From Pontibacter sp. HSC-14F20 (GTDB taxonomy: Bacteria; Bacteroidota; Bacteroidia; Cytophagales; Hymenobacteraceae), in the NCBI RefSeq assembly GCF_019599265.1, contig NZ_JAHZTC010000027.1, positions 1 to 48,059 on the forward strand: a stretch of 48,059 nt of DNA. The letters run 5' to 3'. Numbering within the stretch: the stretch's first letter is position 1; every line of letters begins with the position of its first letter. The translations under genes were made by a program, and so were the position numbers. A model generated the notes under the pieces. That model had not been told where the DNA came from. It ran no database searches and saw only the letters and a program-made list of their open reading frames with translations. Positions 41,874-48,059 of the stretch are shown in pieces.

Positions 41874-42830
41874 TTAAAGTCCCTGCTTCTTAGCTCCTTT
41901 CCGGGCGCCAAGTCCTTGTAGCAACCTTTGCGCCTGCCGGGGCTTTGCCACCAACAGCTCGTTCACATCCTTGTAGTTCTGGTAGGTGGAGGAGAGGTCC
42001 CGGCAGTTCGGCACTGACTGGAGCAGGCGCTCACTTGCCATTCTGCCCGCCTGGTCATGGTCCAGGAAGAGGAGCACCCGCCGGTGCCGGCCGAGCACCT
42101 CCAGGCTCTTGCTTAATTGTGTGAGGGAGTTGAGAACCAGGAAGCTAGAGCCGGTTGTGAGGCGAGGCCGAACCTCGAGGAGGGAGAGGAGATCCATGAA
42201 GCCCTCTAGGAGGCAGACGGTGCCCGCGCCGCGAGGGATATAGGTGATGTCCTTGGGGGAGGAGGATCCTTTGAACCAGTTGTTGCGCAGTTCATAGCCG
42301 CCAGAGCGATTGGCAAACCCAATCGCTTCATAATGTCTGGTACCGATAGCAAAGCTGACCGCTTGGCAAAAGGGGGTCGCCGTTTGGAGGCTAATGCCGC
42401 GCTGCTGCAGGTAGTTTGTCAGTTGGGTATTGTCCTCTAGGGGCTTTGCCTCCAGTATTTTGATGCCGGGGAAAGGTGCTGGAGTGACAGCCGGAGCTTG
42501 TCCCTTCGCTTGTTTCCCAAGTGGTTGCATGCCTAGGGTAGCTGTTGCCGCTGAAGCAATAGTCTGCCCGGAGAGGAGCTGGATGACCTCTTGGATGGTG
42601 GCAGTGCGGTGCAGGCGCAGGGCCAAATCGAAGACCTTGCCGCCCTCCCCGCTGCCGTGGTCGTACCAGCGGTTCAGACGCGTGTTGACCTTGAAGGAAG
42701 GGGTGCGCTCGGCCATCCGTACCGGGGAGATGTACCACCAGTCACAGCCCCTTTTATAGGCGGGCTGTATACCTTGGTTCGATAGGAAATCGGTGATAGC
42801 GATTTCGTTGTTGATCTGTTGAATGTTCAT
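41874..42830 (-). CDS. Primase with CHC2-type and Toprim domains
   Basis: 318 residues. The N-terminal CHC2-like region (CDWWYISPVRMAERTPSFKV, WYDHGSGEGGKVFDLALRL) is followed by a Toprim domain: Glu in LLEGFMDLLSL and acidic pair in LFLDHDQAG. Mobile-element primases synthesise primers on incoming single-stranded DNA. The zinc ligands are partly replaced (only one or two Cys/His visible in the CHC2 region). It lies in the same direction as mobC and probably the same transfer/replication module. Confidence 0.87.
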   Translation of the reverse strand: MNIQQINNEIAITDFLSNQGIQPAYKRGCDWWYISPVRMAERTPSFKVNTRLNRWYDHGSGEGGKVFDLALRLHRTATIQEVIQLLSGQTIASAATATLGMQPLGKQAKGQAPAVTPAPFPGIKILEAKPLEDNTQLTNYLQQRGISLQTATPFCQAVSFAIGTRHYEAIGFANRSGGYELRNNWFKGSSSPKDITYIPRGAGTVCLLEGFMDLLSLLEVRPRLTTGSSFLVLNSLTQLSKSLEVLGRHRRVLLFLDHDQAGRMASERLLQSVPNCRDLSSTYQNYKDVNELLVAKPRQAQRLLQGLGARKGAKKQGL

Positions 42831-43220
42831 CCTTTCTTGTCTTTTAAAGGCCTGAAGTACTTTCGTAGTGTAGCTGCCGTGCTGTGGAGAGCTGGGCAGC
42901 CTGAGAAAATCTTGAGTATTTCATATTGTTGACTCATTTTAAAGGTCGAGGAGCAGCATTGATTTTTTTCACAAGGCGGTACACAGTTGGGAAAAATTTT
43001 GCAGAGCGTGACGTTGGATCTTGCCTTATGAGTGGCTTTAAGTGTGGGATCTAAAGGAAAGCCATCGCTCTTTTGACTTCTGTTGATAATGCTGTTCTCT
43101 TGCTCAAGGAGGGATAAGGATTAGTTGTATCTGCCTTGGGGCGTCAGATGTGTTAAAAGCTTCTGCATAAGCCGGATACAGCTTGATTCAGATTGAAATG
43201 ATAGGCTGGATATTTCATTC
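42831..43220. other. Intergenic, no gene seen
   Basis: The gap between the primase start and the IS21 end holds no supported gene. Confidence 0.5.
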
Positions 43221-43326
43221 CAAACTGAGCCACTCATACGCAGCAAAGTGAGCCAGTAATTCCGGCGCAAACTGAGCCACTTTACCAGGCCTGTCTCCGG
43301 AATGATTCCGCCGCAAAGTGAGCCAC
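43221..43326 (+). repeat. IS21-type left-end transposase-binding repeats
   Basis: Four copies of CAAA(C/G)TGAGCCA(C/G) start at 43221, 43244, 43268 and 43314, spaced 23, 24 and 46 bp. Multiple short repeats inside the ends are characteristic of IS21-family elements, and these lie 63-168 bp before istA. Confidence 0.7.
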
Positions 43327-43388
43327 CTTTAGAGGGCATGCAAGTGTAATAGAAACCAGATATTGCTTTGTAATCAAACGCAAAGCAG

Positions 43389-44945
43389 ATGTCCAACAAC
43401 CCTATACGCATGCACCTTGTCCGTCACATTCTTCTTTCCCTGCAACGGGGCGTCTCCCAGCGGCAGATAGCCCGGCAGCTGGGCCTCTCCCGCAATACCG
43501 TCAGCCTTTATGTGAGCCGGCTTGAGAGCAGCGGCCCCCTGGAGGCACTGCAGCAGTTGGATGACGCTGCCCTTTCAGCCCTGGTCTATCCTGCTCCAAA
43601 ACCGCTTGTCGAAGATGCCCGCGGGGCTGACTTCACTTCCCGTATACCCTATTTTCTCTCCGAGCTCAAGCGCACCGGCTTCACGCGTCAGCTCCTCTGG
43701 CAGGAGTACAAGCAGGTTTACCCGCAGGGTTACCAGTACACCCAGTTCTGCCAACTGCTGGCCAAAAACAAAAAGCTCCATGTGGCCACCATGCATTTTG
43801 AGCACCAGCCCGGCCAGATGCTCATGGTGGACTTTGCCGGCGACAAGCTCTCCTATGTGGAGCGGGAAAGCGGGGAGCTCATCTGCTGCCCGGTGCTGGT
43901 CTGTGTGCTGCCCTACAGCGGCTACAGCTACGTGGAAGCGCTGGCTAACGCCTCCCTGCCACAGGTGGTCAAGGCTCTCAACGCGTGCCTGGACTACCTG
44001 GGAGGGGTTCCCCTCCAGCTCAAGAGCGACAACATGAAGCAGTTGGTGCACAAGAGCTGCCGCTATGAGCCTGTCTTCACCGAGATGATGCAACAGTGGG
44101 CGCTGCACAACCGGGTGGAACTGCTGGCTGCCCGCGTGCGCAAGCCAAAAGACAAGGCTGCAGTCGAAAATGAGGTAAAGCTTGCCTACCAGCGCATCTA
44201 CGCCCCATTGCGGGAGAAGACCTTTTTCAGCCTCCGGGAGCTCAACACAGCCATCCGGGCACAGCTGTCCCAGCATCACTGGCTGCCTTTCCAGAAGCGG
44301 GAAGGCAGCCGCCATAGCTGCTTTACCGCCTCAGAGCAGCCACACCTGCAGGCCCTTCCACCGCAGCCTTACCAGCTCAAGCACAGCCTGGAGGCCAAGG
44401 TGCAGAAGAACTACCACATCACCCTTGGCCAGGACTGGCACCACTACAGCGTTCCCTTCGCCTACATCGGCAAAAAGGTGCAGCTGGTCTACGACACGGA
44501 CCTGGTGGAGGTGTATTACCAGCACCAGCGTATCGCTCTCCACCAGCGCAGCTACAGAAAGCACGGCTATACTACCCTGAAGGAACACATGCCCCAGGGG
44601 CACCGGAGCTACCTCGAGCAGCAGGGCTGGGATGCGGAGTACTTTCTGGAGCAGGCCAGAAAAATAGGCACGGCTACCGGGGAGTACGTGGAAAAGGTGT
44701 TGCAGGGCAGGCGCTTTGCCGAGCAGACCTACAAGGCCTGCCTGGGCATCCTGCGCCTGGGCAGAAGCTATGGGGTAGAGCGGCTGGAGGCTGCCTGCCG
44801 CCGGGCCCTGCAGGGAAACACCTATACCTACCTTACCCTTAAAAACATCCTCGAACACAACCTCGACAAGCTGCAGGCCCAGCAGCCGCCGCTCTTCGCC
44901 GTGCCTGCCCATGAGAATGTTCGTGGCCCGCAGACTTATCAGTAA
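43389..44945 (+). CDS. istA: IS21-family transposase IstA
   Basis: 518 residues. An N-terminal helix-turn-helix (GVSQRQIARQLGLSRNTVSL) is followed by a DDE integrase core with Asp in MLMVDFAGDKL, Asp in LKSDNMKQL and Glu in KAAVENEV, and a C-terminal DNA-binding beta domain (LGQDWHHYSVPFAYIGKKVQ). It appears complete. The last codons and the downstream 20 bases form a 17-bp direct repeat (CCCGCAGACTTATCAGT at 44927 and 44948). The helper gene istB that should follow is broken, so this copy is probably immobile alone. Confidence 0.93.
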   Translation: MSNNPIRMHLVRHILLSLQRGVSQRQIARQLGLSRNTVSLYVSRLESSGPLEALQQLDDAALSALVYPAPKPLVEDARGADFTSRIPYFLSELKRTGFTRQLLWQEYKQVYPQGYQYTQFCQLLAKNKKLHVATMHFEHQPGQMLMVDFAGDKLSYVERESGELICCPVLVCVLPYSGYSYVEALANASLPQVVKALNACLDYLGGVPLQLKSDNMKQLVHKSCRYEPVFTEMMQQWALHNRVELLAARVRKPKDKAAVENEVKLAYQRIYAPLREKTFFSLRELNTAIRAQLSQHHWLPFQKREGSRHSCFTASEQPHLQALPPQPYQLKHSLEAKVQKNYHITLGQDWHHYSVPFAYIGKKVQLVYDTDLVEVYYQHQRIALHQRSYRKHGYTTLKEHMPQGHRSYLEQQGWDAEYFLEQARKIGTATGEYVEKVLQGRRFAEQTYKACLGILRLGRSYGVERLEAACRRALQGNTYTYLTLKNILEHNLDKLQAQQPPLFAVPAHENVRGPQTYQ

Positions 44946-45010
44946 CACCCGCAGACTTATCAGTGACATTATTCACCCCAGTAGCATTATTCACTGTCAA
45001 ACAAAATAAG

Positions 45011-45215
45011 ATGAACACACACAGTACCCTTGAGGAATTACAGCAGCTCAAGCTGCAGGGCATGGCAAAATGTTAGCAGGCCACTATCCAGCTTCCCGTC
45101 CACCAGCAGCCCGAAGCCCACCTGCTGGTGGCCATGATGGCCCAGGCCGAGACATATGTCTCCCCTGCTACCCTGCAGAAACTACGGGTAGAGGTGACAG
45201 CCGCACATAGGTATG
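45011..45215 (+). pseudogene. istB: IstB helper ATPase, N-terminal remnant
   Basis: ATG 45011 encodes MNTHSTLEELQQLKLQGMAK, the IstB start, then an in-frame TAG at 45074. The frame goes on QATIQLPVHQQPEAHLLVAM plus MAQAE with IstB character before degenerating. The AAA+ ATPase domain is absent. The IS right end was not identified. Nothing else is seen up to 45444. Confidence 0.8.
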
Positions 45216-45444
45216 GGAGTCATAGATGCCAGGAAGATACCAATTTTGAATTCGGATAAAGGAGTCTAGGATATCGTGCTTTTCGCTGTAATGAGAAATG
45301 AGCCTTGCAGGCAGTACAAGCTTTTATACACAGAGCCTGAGTAGCTTTGTTGTTAAATAATTTTTAAATTTATTCTAATCATAGGTGTCATGCTTTCAGT
45401 TTGCTGGTAAGCCTTTATTTTTGCATATAATCAATCCATGCAAG

Positions 45445-45462
45445 CTCACATTGCATTGTGAG
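45445..45462 (+). promoter_or_regulatory. Candidate operator upstream of the TetR gene
   Basis: CTCACA-TTGCAT-TGTGAG is an 18-bp dyad 47 bp before the TetR-type start codon. A TATAAT at 45425-45430 lies just upstream. Autorepression of the regulator is the usual arrangement; assignment is inference. Confidence 0.45.
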
Positions 45463-45509
45463 TGTGGTTATGTTTGCATTTAGTTATAGCCCATTAGCCT
45501 TCGGTTAGA

Positions 45510-46055
45510 ATGTTGAAATCAAAGAAAGAACATATTTTAGATACCGCCTTGGACTTATTCGCAGAGAGAGGATATGAGTCTACTCCCACGAGCCTGCTTG
45601 CCAAAGAGGCTGGCGTATCGGAAGGGCTTATTTTCAAGCATTACCTGAACAAAGTCAACTTGCTTGAAGAGGTAGTGAAGGCAGGTTACAGGCGCATCAT
45701 TGATAAAAGCAAAGGCTTTGCAACAGAAGGTGATCCAGTTCAGCTCATAATGAATGTACTCGACATGCCCCAGCGATTAGTGGAAGAAGAGAGGAATTTC
45801 TGGCGTATGCAGTTTCGCCTGGTAGATGATGAAATCGCGCAGAAGCACCACAAGCGCTATACGCATTCGGTAATGCAGAAACTGGTAGAGGCTTTTAAAA
45901 AACTAGGTTATCCGGAGCCTGAACTGGAGGCAGAGGTGTTGATGCTCAAAATCGAAGGACTTTGGCGACTATTCGTGACAAATGGCGACAAGGAGCACTT
46001 CCGGAAAATAGTGGACCTGATCAAATCCAAGTACAATAAGCCTACCGGAGCCTGA
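45510..46055 (+). CDS. TetR/AcrR-family transcriptional regulator
   Basis: 181 residues. The N-terminal helix-turn-helix is typical (HILDTALDLFAERGYESTPT, LLAKEAGVSEGLIFKHYLNK). The C-terminal ligand domain is all-helical and unassigned. The gene is convergent with the KDPG aldolase gene (34-bp gap). The regulated target is not evident in the window; autoregulation through the upstream dyad is likely. Confidence 0.92.
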   Translation: MLKSKKEHILDTALDLFAERGYESTPTSLLAKEAGVSEGLIFKHYLNKVNLLEEVVKAGYRRIIDKSKGFATEGDPVQLIMNVLDMPQRLVEEERNFWRMQFRLVDDEIAQKHHKRYTHSVMQKLVEAFKKLGYPEPELEAEVLMLKIEGLWRLFVTNGDKEHFRKIVDLIKSKYNKPTGA

Positions 46056-46089
46056 TGCAGTAGTTGCGTTGCGTCATAAGGTATAAAGC

Positions 46090-46761
46090 CTAGACTTGTT
46101 TTTGGTGCTGCCCTGCCCACTGCAGTACCTGCCGGCAGCGTTCCGTCAGCCATTCTTTTCCATCTCCTGCTTGTGCATCCTGCTCAAAGAGCCTGGACCC
46201 AAGCCCCACGGCCTTCACGCCGGCCGTAAACCACTCCTGAATACTTTCTTTTGTCGGTGCGACGCCTCCTGTGGGCATAAACGAGATACCCGGAAACAGG
46301 CTCTTCACCGCCCCCACGAAAGACGCGCCCAACACATTTCCCGGGAAAAGCTTCACCAGGGTAGCACCTGCCTGCTCAGCCTGCGCAATTTCGGTTGGCG
46401 TCATGCAGCCGGGTATCCACAGCAGTCCGTGCTGGTGCACAGTTTCCGCTATACCCTGGTCCATGATGGGGCTCACGATGAAGTCGGCTCCAGCGGTTAT
46501 GAATTCGGCGGCACGTTTTGCATTTTTAATGGTACCGATCCCCAGTTTCAAATCAGGGTATTGGTCGCGGGCAGCTGTTTTCAGTACTTTGAAGTTAGCA
46601 AGGGCCGCATTACCTCTGTCCGTAAATTCAAACACCTGCATACCACCCGCGTAGCAGGCTTCCAGCACTGCCAGGCATTCTTTTGCGTCATCGTGGTAGT
46701 AGACAGGTATAACCGATGTCCCGAAGATCTTATCTAATGCGTTTTGTTTTGCCTGGTTCAT
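46090..46761 (-). CDS. eda: Bifunctional KHG/KDPG aldolase
   Basis: 223 residues from ATG 46761; the longer frame to 46914 runs into the kinase gene and is not used. The Schiff-base Lys137 lies in ATLVKLFPGN; Glu45 and Arg49 (FEFTDRG) match the active site of Eda-type aldolases; IPGCMTPTE and MPTGGV are also conserved. It cleaves 2-keto-3-deoxy-6-phosphogluconate to pyruvate and glyceraldehyde-3-phosphate. It follows the KDG kinase by 22 bases, giving the last two steps of hexuronate breakdown. Confidence 0.94.
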   Translation of the reverse strand: MNQAKQNALDKIFGTSVIPVYYHDDAKECLAVLEACYAGGMQVFEFTDRGNAALANFKVLKTAARDQYPDLKLGIGTIKNAKRAAEFITAGADFIVSPIMDQGIAETVHQHGLLWIPGCMTPTEIAQAEQAGATLVKLFPGNVLGASFVGAVKSLFPGISFMPTGGVAPTKESIQEWFTAGVKAVGLGSRLFEQDAQAGDGKEWLTERCRQVLQWAGQHQKQV

Positions 46762-46783
46762 GTCAGGGAGGTTGTGTTTTATT

Positions 46784-47803
46784 CTAACGTATACCTTGCT
46801 GCACCTGGCTGACAGTGAAATCGCCGAAATCACCGGGTACAAATAGTTTCTGATATGCTGCCGACGTGGCAAAGTCCACCACAGACTGACCATCCAGCTG
46901 ATGGTGCAGACCATACAGCAAACCGGCCATAAAAGCGTCTCCGCTTCCGATTCTGTCTACCAGTGCCTGCGTTTCATACGTGGCAGAGGTATAGCAGTGG
47001 TTCTGGTGGTGGTAAGTACCGAACAGCAGGTTGTGCTTTGGATTGTCCATGAACCGGAACGTGAAAGCGGTATGCTGACAGTTAGGGTAAAGCTGTTGCA
47101 GGGCCTGTGCCGTTTCATTGGTTACGGCGATGTATCTTTCCTGACTGGTATGGCGATTCAGCTCTGGTTCTTTCAGAGGAGTACCCAGCATTTTGTTGGC
47201 CGCCCAGATATTGCCCATCACCACGTCACAGTACTGCACCAACTCTGGCATTACCTCCAGTGGCGTTTTGCCGTAGTCCCAGAGGCGGTTGCGGTAGTTC
47301 AGGTCCACTGAGATGGTAAGGCCCATCTTTTTAGCTGTTCCCATCGCTTCGCGGCACACGGCGGCCAGCTGTTTGTTCAGGGCAGGGGAGATGGCGCTCC
47401 AGTGGAGCCAGCTGTAATCTTTGAGCAGATACTCCCAGTCGATGGTGTCTGGCATGAGCTGACTAAAGGCAGAATGCTTTCTGTCGTATACTACCTGGCC
47501 AGTACTGAGACCGTTGGCCGCCAGCAGAAAGTAAAGCCCCATGCGGTCGCCCTGCCGCAGCACAGCATCTGTGTTTACACCACAAGATTGAAGTGCCTGC
47601 AAAGCTTTGTCCGCCAGCTCATTTTGAGGCAGGGCGGTGAAGAAGGTGCAGGAAAGTCCCCATTGCCCGAGTAAAGCCAGTACGTTGGCCTCCGCACCGC
47701 CAGGGTACTGGCTGAGCGTGCCGCCATAACGTGACGATTCGGTGCCCGTTGAGGCAAGTCTGCAGAGCATTTCCCCAAAGGAGAGTATTTTTCTTTCTTT
47801 CAT
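46784..47803 (-). CDS. kdgK: 2-keto-3-deoxygluconate kinase (PfkB family)
   Basis: 339 residues. The PfkB fold has an N-terminal GGAEANVLALLGQWG substrate/lid region and the C-terminal signature DRIGSGDAFMAGLLYG with catalytic Asp in GSGDAF. Pairing with the aldolase identifies the substrate as 2-keto-3-deoxygluconate, phosphorylated to KDPG. The operon order transporter-kinase-aldolase is typical of uronate or pectin/alginate utilisation in Bacteroidota. Confidence 0.92.
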   Translation of the reverse strand: MKERKILSFGEMLCRLASTGTESSRYGGTLSQYPGGAEANVLALLGQWGLSCTFFTALPQNELADKALQALQSCGVNTDAVLRQGDRMGLYFLLAANGLSTGQVVYDRKHSAFSQLMPDTIDWEYLLKDYSWLHWSAISPALNKQLAAVCREAMGTAKKMGLTISVDLNYRNRLWDYGKTPLEVMPELVQYCDVVMGNIWAANKMLGTPLKEPELNRHTSQERYIAVTNETAQALQQLYPNCQHTAFTFRFMDNPKHNLLFGTYHHQNHCYTSATYETQALVDRIGSGDAFMAGLLYGLHHQLDGQSVVDFATSAAYQKLFVPGDFGDFTVSQVQQGIR

Positions 47804-47933
47804 AAGCTAACCAGCTGGCTTGAAATAAACAGGAGTCTGCCGTTGCAGCATGAGGCGGTCCCACCTGACCAACAGACTTCCGCTGTCTGACTCCATCTAA
47901 ATGATTTGCCAGTTCTGGCAGAGGCAGATGAGG

Positions 47934-48059
47934 CTATACCTTGGTTTTAACCGCCAAGGGTGGTGTTTTGTGTTGCGCCAGGGCTGCCGGTCCGGTCCAC
48001 AGCGCCTCCATTTCCTCGAGCGACCTGTTTTTGGTTTCCGGCACCATCTTCCAGACAAA
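47934..48059 (-). CDS. Sugar-porter/MFS transporter, C-terminal end (partial)
   Basis: The last 41 codons of a minus-strand gene that enters from the right edge. FVWKMVPETKNRSLEEMEAL followed by W is the conserved end of sugar-porter MFS proteins (PETKGxSLEEIE after helix 12). It probably imports the sugar acid or hexose processed by the kinase and aldolase downstream. The 130-bp gap to the kinase start holds no clear terminator. Confidence 0.8.
   Translation of the reverse strand, partial: FVWKMVPETKNRSLEEMEALWTGPAALAQHKTPPLAVKTKV

Noticed and set aside
46762..46914. N-terminal extension of the KDPG aldolase
   Set aside because: It overlaps the kinase gene; the ATG at 46761 gives the normal family length and start.

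Overview
The window comes from a Bacteroidota genome, most likely Cytophagales/Hymenobacteraceae-like. The grounds are a surface protein with a type IX secretion (T9SS) sorting domain, an 812-residue outer-membrane beta-barrel protein with a carboxypeptidase-regulatory-like N-terminus, Bacteroidota-type promoters (TAnnTTTG), few Shine-Dalgarno sequences, LytTR/LytS signalling and a KDG kinase/KDPG aldolase pair. The genus is inference.

Left edge (1-2831): a partial gene, a LytTR response regulator broken by one extra A in an A8 run, a small outer-membrane-barrel remnant, an HEIGH-motif lipoprotein metallopeptidase and a receiver-only regulator.

Centre (about 3.3-28.8 kb): a class I lanthipeptide system. 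An operon at 3480-10371 encodes an outer-membrane barrel protein, an unrecognised 349-residue protein, two LanC-like proteins (one with complete zinc ligands, one lacking the Cys-His pair) and a luciferase-like oxidoreductase that resembles LanJC dehydroamino-acid reductases. Three tandem precursor genes follow with near-identical leaders and diverging cores. Then come a full-length LanB and a periplasmic S9 peptidase; two Cys-less double-glycine peptides with a C39 peptidase-ABC exporter and a compact HlyD-type adaptor; a LytTR regulator; a second full-length LanB; and a LytS-type kinase. A further 46-codon gene at 28672 is a divergent precursor.

Six promoters in this region carry the direct repeat GTCTAA at 21-22 bp centre spacing. 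This is the two-helical-turn architecture of LytTR operators. It lies upstream of the barrel/LanC operon, each of the three tandem precursors, the peptide/exporter operon and the 46-codon precursor, so the cluster looks like one LytTR regulon. A possible feedback loop is that the two Cys-less peptides are exported by the C39 transporter, sensed by the kinase at 27108 and answered by the regulator at 23103.

Right part (about 29.5-45.3 kb): layered mobile DNA. A 79-bp direct repeat, one copy following the 3' end of a tRNA, brackets a dead integrase and a mobile mystery protein A/B (XRE/Fic) pair preceded by six 18-bp operators phased every 33 bp. Next are an intact tyrosine recombinase, an Abi fragment, a T9SS-secreted protein with Ig-like repeats, large inverted repeats, a truncated HicA with intact HicB, ArdC, RadC-like, MobC, a broken relaxase, a primase and an IS21 element with a dead istB. 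The right edge (45.5-48.06 kb) returns to chromosomal genes: a TetR regulator, KDPG aldolase, KDG kinase and the end of a sugar transporter.
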